NCBI RefSeq assembly: GCF_000184345.1
Contig: NC_017583.1
Span: 1,240,001 to 1,304,000 of the forward strand
Length of the DNA: 64,000 nucleotides
Origin: Spirochaeta thermophila DSM 6578
GTDB taxonomy: Bacteria > Spirochaetota > Spirochaetia > Winmispirales > Winmispiraceae
Direction of reading: 5' to 3'
The notes under the pieces: generated by a model
The model's database searches: none
Told to the model about the DNA's origin: nothing
What the model saw: only the letters and a program-made list of their open reading frames with translations
Part shown: positions 16,848-25,186 of the stretch, one piece after another
Position numbering within the stretch: position 1 is the first letter of the stretch
How the letters are laid out: each line of letters opens with the position of its first letter
Program-made: the position numbers and the translations under genes

Positions 16848-19250
16848 TCATTCCGACTCGTCCTCCTGGCTTGAAGAGAGGAGGTCTGCTATGCTGAAGG
16901 TTGTCTCCCCTTCCCCTTCATGGAGGTACTTGCTCAATTCGCGTTCCTGCTCTTTCCTCTCCTTCTCCCGGATGGAGAGGATAAGCCGCCTCTTCGAGGG
17001 TTTGAGCTCGAGTACGAGTGCCCGTATGGTGTCGCCTTCCTTGAGCCGATCGCGGACGTTCTCGGGAGTCTCCACAGCCGGATCGCACAGTTGACGATTG
17101 GGGATGAAGCCCTCTATTCCTCCCTGAACCTCCACTACGATTCCCTGAGGTTCCTTCCTGAGGATCTTGGTCTCGATCTCGCTTCCTTCAGGGAAGGCCT
17201 TGGCAAGGGCTTTCCACGGATCTTCGGAGAGCTGTTTTATCCCGATCTGGATCCTGCGTCTCTTCTTGTCGATACGGGTGATACAGAATTCGATCTCCTG
17301 TCCCGGCTGAAAGAGGGTTGTAACATCCTCCACTCTTTCGGTCCAGGAGATGTTCTCTGCCGGGAGAAAGGCCTCGATTCCCTCTTCGAGTTCCACCACC
17401 GCGCCGTGCGGGAAGATCTGCGTGATAGGACGGGTCAACCTCATCCCCACAGGATAGCGTTCGTGGAGAGTCTCCCATGGGTTGGCCTGGAGCTGACGAA
17501 TACCCAGCGAGAGTCGTCGTTCTTCGATGTCATAGTCGAGGATCTTGGCCTGGATCCTCGCTCCGCGTTTGAGGACTTCTTTGGGATGCTCGATGGTCTT
17601 CACCCATGACATCTCGGAGATATGGACGAGACCCTCGATGCCTTCTTCTATTTCCACGAAGGCCCCGAAGGGCATGAGTTTGGTCACCACCCCCTCTACC
17701 ACATCTCCCCTGTGGTAACGTTCTTCAAAGTGGGTCCATGGGTCTTCTTTGAGTGCCTTGAGGGAGAGATTCACCTTCTGCTGCTCCCTGTCCATCTTGA
17801 TTATCTTCACCCTGACCTTTTCACCCTTTTTCACGTAATCCTTGGGTCGTACGGCCCGTCCCCAGCTCATGTCCTGAAGATGGAGGAGTCCGTCGAATCC
17901 TCCCAGATCTATGAAGGCTCCAAAGGGTGCGAAGGATTTCACGACACCTTCTACGATGTCGCCTTCCTTTCTCGTTTCGAAGAACTCGGTCCGCTTCCTT
18001 TCCCGTTCCTCCTCGAGCCACCTCCTTCTCGAAAGGACGATGTTCACCTTTCTGTTGGAGAAGAGACGTTCTATGAGAAAGCGGGTTTCCAGCCCGATGT
18101 AGGGGCTCACGTCCTCCACACGCTCGATGTCGGTCTGAGACCTGGGGAGAAAACCGGAGAACCCGTGTCCCAGGTCCACTTCAAAGCCGCCTTTTATCTC
18201 CCGTACTATCTTCCCTTCGATAGGCTTCTTTTCCTGGAAGGCGTCTTTCAATGTCTTCCAGAAGAGCCGCTGATCCGCCTTTTTCTTGGACACGAGAATG
18301 TGACCGTCGGCCGTCTCCTTGCGGAGGATGACCACGGGGACGGTATCCCCTACTTTCGGAAGGGTATCGAAATCGCTTATGGGAACCTGGCCTTCGGATT
18401 TATAGCCTACGTCGAGGTATACATAATCTTTGTTGATCTCGATCACTGTGCCTTCTACGAGAGACCCCTCTTCCACCTCTTCCAGGGTCTTGAGATATAT
18501 TTCCTGCAGTTCCTCCTGTTCTGGCACGGATGGGTCGGGGGAGGTATTCATCTGGGGGTCCAGCGTTGAGTTCTGATGGTTCATCATGTCAGTCCTACTC
18601 CTGTTCTCCGATATCTGCCGAATGATCTGTATAACTTTCTCACAAACCGCCTCGCTGGTCAAGTCGGAGGTGTCAATATAGACCGCACCGGGCGCTTGCT
18701 TGAGGGCTCCCAGTGGTTTGTTCCTGTCGATCTCGTCTCTTCTCCGGATTTCCTTCACAAGCTCCTCATAGGGGAGCGAGGATGTCCCCTGGAGGAAGCG
18801 TCTTCGTGCCCTCTCCTCCGGCGTGGCGTCAAGGAAGAACTTGTAGGGTGTATCGGGAAAGACCACTGTGCCGATATCCCGTCCTTCCACGACGCCGCCT
18901 GATTCTCGTACCAGGGTTCTCAACTTTTCCGTGACGTGGTTCCTCACCTCGGGGAGTGAAGAGACCTGAGCCACCCACCTGTCCACCTGATCCGTATGGA
19001 GCTCCGAAAGGGAGGGAATGCCGTCGATGTCGAGAACGCCCTCGACGATCCTGCAGGTGAGGTCTCGAGCCAGGAGAATGATGGCTTCTTCCCGAAGAGG
19101 AGAGAGGTATTGCGCCATGATGGCAAGGTACGTGACCGCACGGTAGAGATCTCCCGAGTTGACATGGGGGAGGTGGAGCCGCTCTGCGATGCATCTCGCT
19201 ACCGTGCTCTTGCCCACCCCGGCTGGTCCGTCAATGGCTATGATCATCAT
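16848..19250 (-). CDS. cmk-rpsA: Fused cytidylate kinase - 30S ribosomal protein S1
   Basis: 800 residues in one frame. Residues 1 to about 220 are cytidylate kinase (Walker A DGPAGVGKS near 7-15; EGRDIGTVVFPD; lid with ARRR), which phosphorylates CMP and dCMP. After a short linker near DMMNHQ, six S1 RNA-binding repeats follow (starts near residues 255, 340, 425, 510, 595 and 685), then an acidic tail. cmk and rpsA are usually adjacent genes; a fused form is annotated in Treponema pallidum. Internal ATG codons at the linker could give free S1 as well. Starts inside the pseudouridine synthase 3' end. Confidence 0.93.
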   Translation of the reverse strand: MMIIAIDGPAGVGKSTVARCIAERLHLPHVNSGDLYRAVTYLAIMAQYLSPLREEAIILLARDLTCRIVEGVLDIDGIPSLSELHTDQVDRWVAQVSSLPEVRNHVTEKLRTLVRESGGVVEGRDIGTVVFPDTPYKFFLDATPEERARRRFLQGTSSLPYEELVKEIRRRDEIDRNKPLGALKQAPGAVYIDTSDLTSEAVCEKVIQIIRQISENRSRTDMMNHQNSTLDPQMNTSPDPSVPEQEELQEIYLKTLEEVEEGSLVEGTVIEINKDYVYLDVGYKSEGQVPISDFDTLPKVGDTVPVVILRKETADGHILVSKKKADQRLFWKTLKDAFQEKKPIEGKIVREIKGGFEVDLGHGFSGFLPRSQTDIERVEDVSPYIGLETRFLIERLFSNRKVNIVLSRRRWLEEERERKRTEFFETRKEGDIVEGVVKSFAPFGAFIDLGGFDGLLHLQDMSWGRAVRPKDYVKKGEKVRVKIIKMDREQQKVNLSLKALKEDPWTHFEERYHRGDVVEGVVTKLMPFGAFVEIEEGIEGLVHISEMSWVKTIEHPKEVLKRGARIQAKILDYDIEERRLSLGIRQLQANPWETLHERYPVGMRLTRPITQIFPHGAVVELEEGIEAFLPAENISWTERVEDVTTLFQPGQEIEFCITRIDKKRRRIQIGIKQLSEDPWKALAKAFPEGSEIETKILRKEPQGIVVEVQGGIEGFIPNRQLCDPAVETPENVRDRLKEGDTIRALVLELKPSKRRLILSIREKERKEQERELSKYLHEGEGETTFSIADLLSSSQEDESE

Positions 19251-19998
19251 GTCCTCTCCCTTCCCGTAGAAGTCTGATTTCCTCCTTGGTGAGATTCCGG
19301 AAGTGCCCGGGCCTGAGCCGACCCAACCGGACAGGCCCTATCCTGATGCGGTGTATCCTCACGATGGGGAGATGAGAGGAATAGAAGACCTTCCTTATCT
19401 CCCTGTTTTTTCCTTCTTCGAGAATGAGATGGACCTTGTGGGGGCTTTTCGATTTATAGGCTTTGAGCACATATCGTTCCCCTTCGATCCGTATTCCCTT
19501 CAGGTAGGATTCGAGGAGTGCTCTGGGGATGGGTCGTTTGGTTTCCACGAGATACTCTTTCTCGACCCGGTGTTTGGGATGCATCACGATATCCGCAAAC
19601 TCACCGTCGTTTGTGAGAAGCAGGAGACCGGAAGAGAGGAAGTCGAGCCGTCCGATGGAGAATACCTTATACGGCAGGACGGGATCTATGAGGTCATAGA
19701 CGAGCGGCCTTCCCTGCGGATCGGAACGGGTGCAGAGATATCCCGGGGGTTTGTGAAATGCAAGATAGAGGAACTTTCCGACGAGGTGGACATCCCTCCC
19801 GTCCAGGGTCACGCGGTCTTCCTGCGGGTCCACGCGATGGGCGGGATTGGTTATCACCCTGCCGTTCACTCTCACCCGTCCCTTCTTGATGAGTTCCTCG
19901 CATGCCCGCCGAGAGCCTTCACCGCACCGTGCGAGGAAGACGTGGAGCCGCAGTTGCGAGGATGAGCCGGGATGTCTCTGTCCACTATTTGAGTTCAA
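19231..19998 (-). CDS. rluB: RsuA/RluB-family 16S/23S pseudouridine synthase
   Basis: 255 residues. An N-terminal S4 RNA-binding domain (about 17-65) precedes the catalytic domain, with the nucleophile Asp in GRLDFLSSGLLLLTND. The closest match from motifs is RluB (23S rRNA U2605), but RsuA or RluE cannot be excluded. No ATG is available; the best start is TTG at 19998, which overlaps the scpB stop. Clustering of scpA-scpB-rluB-cmk-rpsA is common in bacteria and supports the call. Confidence 0.87.
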   Translation of the reverse strand: MNSNSGQRHPGSSSQLRLHVFLARCGEGSRRACEELIKKGRVRVNGRVITNPAHRVDPQEDRVTLDGRDVHLVGKFLYLAFHKPPGYLCTRSDPQGRPLVYDLIDPVLPYKVFSIGRLDFLSSGLLLLTNDGEFADIVMHPKHRVEKEYLVETKRPIPRALLESYLKGIRIEGERYVLKAYKSKSPHKVHLILEEGKNREIRKVFYSSHLPIVRIHRIRIGPVRLGRLRPGHFRNLTKEEIRLLREGRGHDDHSH

Positions 19999-20521
19999 AT
20001 CGTTCCGCCTCTTCTTCCTGGAGTTTCGGGAGATCGGCGATGCTCTTGAGTCCGAACATGCGAAGGAATTCTGGGGTGGTACCGTACATGGCAGGTCTTC
20101 CCGGGAGGTCTTTACGGCCCACTTCCTTTATCAATTCTCGGGAGAGGAGCATCCTGATCATGGCGTCGGAGGATACCCCCCTTATGGCCTCGATTTCCGC
20201 CCGGGTGATAGGTTGTCTGTAGGCGATGATTGCCAGGGTTTCCAGGGCCGCACGGCTCAACCTCGAACGATGTTTCTTCCCGTATCGAGGGCGAAGCGCG
20301 CTCCAGAAGCGCTTGTGGGGTGAGAGAAACACCTCATCGGAGGAGATGTAGAGGTCGATCCCATGTCCGTTTGTCTCATAGACCTGTTTGAGCTCTTGAA
20401 GAGACTGCTCCACCTCTTCCGAGGAGAGTCCGGTGGTCTCCGCGATCTGGGCCATCGAGATCGGTTCCGACTCGAGCAGAAGGACTGCCTCGCACAGAGC
20501 GGCGCTGGGTGAGAGTTTCAT
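19985..20521 (-). CDS. scpB: Segregation and condensation protein B
   Basis: 178 residues, matching the two winged-helix layout of ScpB, with the conserved stretch LETLAIIAYRQPITRAEIE and RGV near residues 98-122. ScpB binds ScpA as a dimer in the SMC condensin complex that organises the chromosome. ATG overlaps the scpA stop (ATGA). Confidence 0.94.
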   Translation of the reverse strand: MKLSPSAALCEAVLLLESEPISMAQIAETTGLSSEEVEQSLQELKQVYETNGHGIDLYISSDEVFLSPHKRFWSALRPRYGKKHRSRLSRAALETLAIIAYRQPITRAEIEAIRGVSSDAMIRMLLSRELIKEVGRKDLPGRPAMYGTTPEFLRMFGLKSIADLPKLQEEEAERFELK

Positions 20522-21249
20522 GTGCCCTCCTCTCTCTTCCTGATGATGATATCCCCGAAGAGCCGGTTCTGGAAGACGCGAATCAATTTCAGGCGACTGC
20601 TCTCGAGTACTGAAAGGAAAGCACAGATGAGATCGAGGAGCGAGTGGGGACGGGTGATCAGGTCGGTGAACGGGAACTCGTCCTTCTGGGAGAGGAGTTC
20701 AAGGAGAAGTGCCTGTTTCTCCGAGGTGGTCACATCCTCGGAGAGGTCTATGAGTCTTCCGGCCGAGAGTCTGCTCATGAGGTGGGAGAAGACCTTGAAG
20801 AGGTTCCACGGATCCATTTCCTCCAAGACCGGTTCCTCATCGAAAGGTAGACGGGGTTGTCCGTTTCTACGCTCGAACCACGAGAGGGGAGAGTTTTCTG
20901 CCTCTTCCCACCTTTTTTCCATGAGTTCCGAGAGTTTCTTGTATTTCTGATATTCTATCAACTGCTCCACGAGGTCCTTTCTGGGATCTTCCCAGTCCTC
21001 ATCGACCTCGTCGTGCTCTTGCGGGAGAAGCATCTGTGATTTCATATAGAGCAGGGTGGCGGCCATGAGATAGAAATCGGTGAGATTGTCGAGTTCCACC
21101 CGTTCGGCGTATCTGAGGAATTCGAGGTACTGCTCTGTGATCTCCGCGATGGGTATGTCGTATATGTTTATCTCGGCCCGCTTTATCAAGAAAAGAAGGA
21201 GGTCGAGAGGGCCTTCGAAGTCCTGTAGTCTGAACGTCGTCGTCTCCAT
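20518..21249 (-). CDS. scpA: Segregation and condensation protein A (kleisin)
   Basis: 243 residues. The N-terminal FEGPLDLLLFLIKRAEINIYDIPI is the hallmark of ScpA (read here in parts: FEGPLDLLL at about 9-17, then KRAEINIYDIPI). ScpA bridges the SMC heads. The gene overlaps scpB and lies 13 bp after folK. No smc gene is in the window. Confidence 0.95.
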   Translation of the reverse strand: METTTFRLQDFEGPLDLLLFLIKRAEINIYDIPIAEITEQYLEFLRYAERVELDNLTDFYLMAATLLYMKSQMLLPQEHDEVDEDWEDPRKDLVEQLIEYQKYKKLSELMEKRWEEAENSPLSWFERRNGQPRLPFDEEPVLEEMDPWNLFKVFSHLMSRLSAGRLIDLSEDVTTSEKQALLLELLSQKDEFPFTDLITRPHSLLDLICAFLSVLESSRLKLIRVFQNRLFGDIIIRKREEGT

Positions 21250-21262
21250 GGGAAGATCATTT

Positions 21263-21763
21263 CTATACCAGCGGCGCTATTTTTTCAAGGTGAAGAGGAT
21301 GGTGGAGAGCGGCCTGCTCCTGTTTCACCCGGAACGGGATTCCGTCCCGGGGGTCCACGAGGTCAGGGGCGAGTTCCAGGAGAGGCACGAGCACGAAGAG
21401 TCGTTCCTGCATCCTGGGATGGGGGATCTGGAGGGAAGGGGTGGTGAGCAGCAGATCGTCGTAGAGGAGTATGTCGAGATCGAGCGGTCTCGGGCCGTAA
21501 CGTGGTTCTTCGGCCCTGTTCCTGCCCGCGTTGGTTTCGAGCTCCTGGAGAAACCTCAGGAGGGCTTCGGGGTGAAGGTCGGTATGGAACTCAATCACTG
21601 TGTTGAGGAAGTCCGGTTGGTCCCTCAGGTACATGGGTTCCGATCTGTAGAGCGAAGCACACCGCAGCTCCGGGTCCCTCTTCCTGAGGGCAGAAAGGAG
21701 GCGTCCCACTATACCGAGGGAATCTCCCCTGTTCGAACCCACAGCGATATACGTCGTCGCCAT
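21263..21763 (-). CDS. folK: 2-amino-4-hydroxy-6-hydroxymethyldihydropteridine pyrophosphokinase
   Basis: 166 residues, usual HPPK length. Motifs: AVGSNRGD at the start, RSEPM near 45, and RYGPRPLDLDILLYDD near 88-103 with the metal-binding Asp pair, then IPHPRMQER. The enzyme transfers pyrophosphate from ATP in folate synthesis. Its ATG touches the recA stop codon with no spacer, so it is probably translated by coupling to recA. No other folate gene is nearby. Confidence 0.94.
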   Translation of the reverse strand: MATTYIAVGSNRGDSLGIVGRLLSALRKRDPELRCASLYRSEPMYLRDQPDFLNTVIEFHTDLHPEALLRFLQELETNAGRNRAEEPRYGPRPLDLDILLYDDLLLTTPSLQIPHPRMQERLFVLVPLLELAPDLVDPRDGIPFRVKQEQAALHHPLHLEKIAPLV

Positions 21764-22891
21764 CTAGAAGAGTATCTCTTCCTGGGACTTCGGTTTTTTT
21801 TGCCCATTCCCGTTCTTCTTCTGAACACCGTCTTTCCCCTCTTCGGGAAGAGGTGTCTTGTTCGTGTAGAGATGTGGGAAAAGCTTCTTTCTGAGCTCCT
21901 CCTCGATGCGCGAGGCTTCCTCTGGGTGTTCCACGAGATATTGCTTTATCGTCTCCCTCCCCTGCCCTATCCGTTCGTCTCCGATCGAATACCAGCTCCC
22001 GCTCTTCTGGATGAGCCCGTGTTCCACTGCGGCGTCCAGCAGGCTCGCGATACTGGAGACCCCTTTCCCGAACTCCATTTCCAGCTCCACCTTCTTGAAC
22101 GGAGGGGCCACCTTGTTCTTCACCACCCGGACACGCACCTTGGTTCCCACTGCGTTGTCCGCCCCCTCGCTGATGGTCTCGGTTCTCCTGACATCGAGTC
22201 GGATCGTGGCATAGAACTTCAGGGCGTTCCCTCCGGTGGTGGTCTCCGGATTACCGAACATCACCCCGATTTTCATCCGTATCTGATTGATGAAGATGAG
22301 ACAGGTGCCCGATTTGGCGACGGCTCCCGTGAGTTTACGAAGTGCCTGGCTCATGAGCCGGGCCTGGAGTCCCACATGGGCGTCTCCCATGTCACCATCG
22401 ATCTCGGCTTGCGGGGTGAGAGCGGCCACAGAGTCCACCACAATGATGTCGATTGCTCCCGAACGCACGAGGGATTCCGTGATTTCGAGGGCTTCCTCAC
22501 CGGAAGAGGGTTGAGAGACCCACAGTTCATCGATGTTCACACCCAGGTTCTTTGCATACGTGGGATCGAGCGCGTGTTCTGCATCGACAAAGGCGGCGAT
22601 TCCTCCCCGCTTCTGGGCTTCGGCGATCGCGTGAAGGGCGATGGTGGTCTTTCCCGAGGACTCGGGACCGTAGATCTCGATGATCCTCCCCTTGGGATAT
22701 CCACCCACGCCCAAGGCATAGTCGAGGAGAATGGATCCCGAAGGGATGACATCGAGGCCTTCGACATGGCTGCGGGAGCCCAGGCGCATGAGTGCTCCCT
22801 TGCCGAACTGCTTTTCGATCTGGAGTTGCGCGGCCTCGAGTGCCTTCAGTTTTTCTTCTCGTATGTTGGGTGAGGAATTGTTTTTTGCCAT
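21764..22891 (-). CDS. recA: Recombinase RecA
   Basis: 375 residues. Walker [10 protein letters not shown] is at about 75-83, the loop [22 protein letters not shown] is present in parts near 200, and the tail is basic then acidic. RecA forms filaments on single-stranded DNA for recombination and repair. The ATG at 22891 follows AGGGGAG; an in-frame GTG at 22906 is less likely because it would cover that ribosome-binding site. A promoter lies in the 46 bp left between this gene and the inserted IS element. Confidence 0.97.
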   Translation of the reverse strand: MAKNNSSPNIREEKLKALEAAQLQIEKQFGKGALMRLGSRSHVEGLDVIPSGSILLDYALGVGGYPKGRIIEIYGPESSGKTTIALHAIAEAQKRGGIAAFVDAEHALDPTYAKNLGVNIDELWVSQPSSGEEALEITESLVRSGAIDIIVVDSVAALTPQAEIDGDMGDAHVGLQARLMSQALRKLTGAVAKSGTCLIFINQIRMKIGVMFGNPETTTGGNALKFYATIRLDVRRTETISEGADNAVGTKVRVRVVKNKVAPPFKKVELEMEFGKGVSSIASLLDAAVEHGLIQKSGSWYSIGDERIGQGRETIKQYLVEHPEEASRIEEELRKKLFPHLYTNKTPLPEEGKDGVQKKNGNGQKKPKSQEEILF

Positions 22892-22908
22892 AGTCTCCCC
22901 TCTCACGC

Positions 22909-22937
22909 ATAGTAGAGCCTCACGGGGAATCCGTCAA
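22909..22937 (-). promoter_or_regulatory. recA promoter
   Basis: On the minus strand TTGACG (22937-22932), 17-bp spacer, TACTAT (22914-22909). Transcription would start near 22902, followed by AGGGGAG and the recA ATG. The -35 box is one base from the target-site duplication of the upstream IS, so the insertion left the promoter intact. I see no palindromic SOS (LexA) operator of the E. coli or Bacillus type here. Confidence 0.6.
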
Positions 22938-22938
22938 T

Positions 22939-22952
22939 AGCATATTCAGAAC
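22939..22952. repeat. Left 14-bp target-site duplication of the dtd/recA IS
   Basis: AGCATATTCAGAAC, identical to 24729-24742. It includes a copy of the dtd stop region (TGA on the minus strand). Confidence 0.85.
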
Positions 22953-22968
22953 GAGCCTTTTGCGCTGT
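22953..22968. repeat. Left terminal inverted repeat
   Basis: GAGCCTTTTGCGCTGT, perfectly complementary to 24713-24728. Confidence 0.9.
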
Positions 22969-23205
22969 ACTGCTTTTTTAGTAACCCAACGGGAGTCCTG
23001 GGCAACAACGCGCTGTAATGCCTGCTTAGGGTGTCAACGTTACCGTATTCTCATCCGGAATAGTGCTCACAACGGTACAATATGCACGATGGTTTGCTCG
23101 CGTTCACTCCACCACGGCGGTTCTGTATCCGAACTGGACACACCTTCCCTCAGGATTCCTCAAGGGAACGTGGATACGGGGGATCGGTTTCGGTAAGACC
23201 GCTCG

Positions 23206-24528
23206 TTAGGCCGCAGGCCTGACCAGGGAGCGCATCTGGTTCGCTTGGTTCTCTCGCACTCGTCCCAGGGCAGGGGCACTCATGACAGAAAACACCAGCG
23301 TGAGGTGAACCGACAGTTTCTCCTGCCCCCGGATCGTGTGGAGTTCCAGGCTAAAGCTTCGATCCAGCCGGCTGTGGATCCGCTCCAAGGCCGTTCGCTT
23401 GGCATACTCCCGCTTCCACCGATACGAAGATCGGGCGAGAGGCGTGAAGACTCTGCGGTCCGTGGAGAGGGGGATCCGAATACAGGAGGCCAAGGGACAG
23501 GAGGCTTTGCCTGCACACTCATACCCATAGTGCACCGCAGGACAGCCGTACTTCAACGTGCCCCGCTTCTCTTCAAATCCCCGGTAGGCCATCTCCCGCT
23601 GCGTCCCCGTGGCCATACAGACACAACTCACCGTCCCTTGGTAGTCATACACCACATTTCTTGTCCCCGGGACCAGCCTGGTCTGTTCTCCATCTTTCCA
23701 CAGGTTGCGAATATCGATGACCGGTTTGATCCGGTGCTCGTGCCACAACAGATCTATCAACGTGCCATCATCATAGCCCCGGTCGGCCGTGAACACTTCC
23801 GCCGCCTTGAGTATATGCGGCCTATGGCGATCCAGGGACCGAATCAGCTTTCGCATTACCGGCACCTCGTGCTTTGAGGCCCGACTCACCGTAAAGGCCA
23901 CCGGCAGTTCATACGCTGTATCCGCAAGGAGGTGCACCGTAAACCCGAACCATTTCTTTACCGACTTCTGCACCTCCCCCCGTTCATTCTGATACACATA
24001 CTCATGACACCCCCAGTCCGCATCGTGCTCCCCTCGCCGGTCTCCGGCACCCTTCCCCCTTCGACGGGCAACGCTTGCTATCCCCTTCCCATCGGCTCCC
24101 AGCCGCCGCCCAAATCCAGGCAGCTCCCGGTAGCACTGATCCACCAGGCTGGTAAACACCCTTACCAGTGCTTCCCGGATACTCCGCTTCCTCAAGGTGG
24201 AAAGAAACCGGCTGTACGCGCTGGCACTGGGTACCGCATCGCTTCCCCGGGTAGGATCAAATCCACACAGGTCCCTCAGTTGCCCGTTCCGCAAGAGCTC
24301 CCGGCGTAGCTGCTCGATGCTCGGGTGCTGAAACACTATCCCCGCAACGAGCGAGTTCCACATCGCCCGTACCGGATATTCATTCCGGCCTCTCCCCCGC
24401 CTCTGTTCCAGCTGCTGCATCAGTTCCTCATCCGGCAGGTTCTCCAACACCAGCCGAAGCCGATGTACATCCCCCAATGCTTCTACATCGTGCCAGCAAA
24501 AAAGTGATTTCTGTGCTATACTTGCCAT
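23206..24528 (-). CDS. DDE-type transposase
   Basis: 440 residues. The N-terminal helical DNA-binding part (to about 120) resembles DUF772-type domains. Catalytic acids are likely in LGADGKGI, FTADRGYDDG and the C-terminal RTALERIHSRLDRSF, the usual D-D-E spread of IS4/IS5/IS1182-like enzymes. The frame is intact. The ATG at 24528 follows GGAGGGGCCC. The ribosome-binding site lies next to an inverted repeat that may limit translation. Confidence 0.88.
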   Translation of the reverse strand: MASIAQKSLFCWHDVEALGDVHRLRLVLENLPDEELMQQLEQRRGRGRNEYPVRAMWNSLVAGIVFQHPSIEQLRRELLRNGQLRDLCGFDPTRGSDAVPSASAYSRFLSTLRKRSIREALVRVFTSLVDQCYRELPGFGRRLGADGKGIASVARRRGKGAGDRRGEHDADWGCHEYVYQNERGEVQKSVKKWFGFTVHLLADTAYELPVAFTVSRASKHEVPVMRKLIRSLDRHRPHILKAAEVFTADRGYDDGTLIDLLWHEHRIKPVIDIRNLWKDGEQTRLVPGTRNVVYDYQGTVSCVCMATGTQREMAYRGFEEKRGTLKYGCPAVHYGYECAGKASCPLASCIRIPLSTDRRVFTPLARSSYRWKREYAKRTALERIHSRLDRSFSLELHTIRGQEKLSVHLTLVFSVMSAPALGRVRENQANQMRSLVRPAA

Positions 24529-24586
24529 GGGCCCCTCCGTCGGTTTTCTGCTACCATGATTCTATCATGGAAAAACCCGGGGGCCC
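24529..24586 (-). promoter_or_regulatory. Inverted repeat around the transposase ribosome-binding site
   Basis: GGGCCCC at 24529-24535 can pair with GGGGCCC at 24580-24586, enclosing a second perfect hairpin CCATGAT-TCT-ATCATGG at 24554-24570. On the transposase mRNA the proximal arm lies between the GGAGG and the ATG. Transcripts entering from outside could fold and hide the start. Function is inferred. Confidence 0.4.
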
Positions 24587-24712
24587 TCTTTTTTGGGGTC
24601 AATTTTTCAACTCCGACCTCGTTTTCCCCTTCTATCGCACCTGTGGACCGCTTTTTTGGGGTAAAATAAATCCCCACCCGCTTGTAATTTCTTTACCTAT
24701 CGTTGCGTGAAA

Positions 24713-24728
24713 ACAGCGCAAAAGGCTC
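24713..24728. repeat. Right terminal inverted repeat
   Basis: ACAGCGCAAAAGGCTC, complement of the left repeat at 22953-22968. Confidence 0.9.
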
Positions 24729-24742
24729 AGCATATTCAGAAC
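24729..24742. repeat. Right 14-bp target-site duplication
   Basis: AGCATATTCAGAAC, identical to 22939-22952; it contains the functional dtd stop codon at 24736-24738. Confidence 0.85.
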
Positions 24743-25185
24743 GCCTTCTTCGAGTCGAGGAGAATGGTGACAGGCCCGTCCACCACCAGCGAGACTTCCA
24801 TATGAGTGCCGAATACGCCGCGGGCCGTCCTGAGGCCGAATGTCTCGATCGTTTCACAGAATCGCGTGAAAAGGGGCTCGGCTTCGGCCGGTGGAGCCGC
24901 CGCATTGTAGGAGGGGCGTCGCCCTTTCCGCACGTCTCCGAGCAGGGTGAACTGTGGAATCACGAGGATGTTCCTCCCCTCTTCGATGACCGAGCGGTTC
25001 ATCTTTCCCTCGTGGTCCTCGAATATCCTCAAGTGGGCCACTTTTGTCGCAAGATAGGTCACGTCTTCCTCCGTGTCACCGCTGGCTACTCCCAAGAAGA
25101 CTGCGATCCCTGTTTCGATCGATGCCACTACCCTTCCCTCGACCTCAATGACACCTCGATGTACTCGCTGGACCACAGCTCGCAC
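24736..25185 (-). CDS. dtd: D-aminoacyl-tRNA deacylase
   Basis: 149 residues, normal DTD length. It removes D-amino acids from mischarged tRNAs. The fold-specific landmarks are present: MRAVVQRV at the start, the Gly-Pro motif DGPVT near residue 138, and a QFTL motif near 79. The latter reads PQFTL instead of the usual SQFTL, and the position before DGPVT is Val rather than Asn. The start is GTG at 25185, 1 bp after the preceding TPR gene. The IS insertion duplicates its stop codon but leaves the protein whole. Confidence 0.92.
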   Translation of the reverse strand: MRAVVQRVHRGVIEVEGRVVASIETGIAVFLGVASGDTEEDVTYLATKVAHLRIFEDHEGKMNRSVIEEGRNILVIPQFTLLGDVRKGRRPSYNAAAPPAEAEPLFTRFCETIETFGLRTARGVFGTHMEVSLVVDGPVTILLDSKKAF

Positions 25186-25186
25186 G

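Larger units (their letters stand above)
22953..24728 (-). mobile_element. Complete insertion sequence with DDE transposase
   Basis: 1776 bp bounded by perfect 16-bp terminal inverted repeats, GAGCCTTTTGCGCTGT at 22953-22968 and its complement at 24713-24728, and flanked by exact 14-bp direct repeats. It carries one intact transposase gene. The 240 bp between the transposase stop and the left end hold no gene; a partial copy of the repeat interior (GCGCTGTAATGC, 23010-23021) lies there. Family is unclear; the long target duplication points to an IS4-like, IS1182-like or unclassified group. Inserted between dtd and recA, in the same direction as both. Confidence 0.9.

Noticed and set aside
22892-22952. 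LexA/SOS box upstream of recA
   Set aside because: I looked for E. coli-type and Bacillus-type palindromes and saw none; GTTC in the target duplication has no matching half.
22907-23205. A gene in the roughly 300-bp gap after recA
   Set aside because: Only the recA promoter, the target duplication and the non-coding left end of the IS are there; short frames lack ribosome-binding sites. A TTGACA at 23037-23032 on the minus strand has no acceptable -10.
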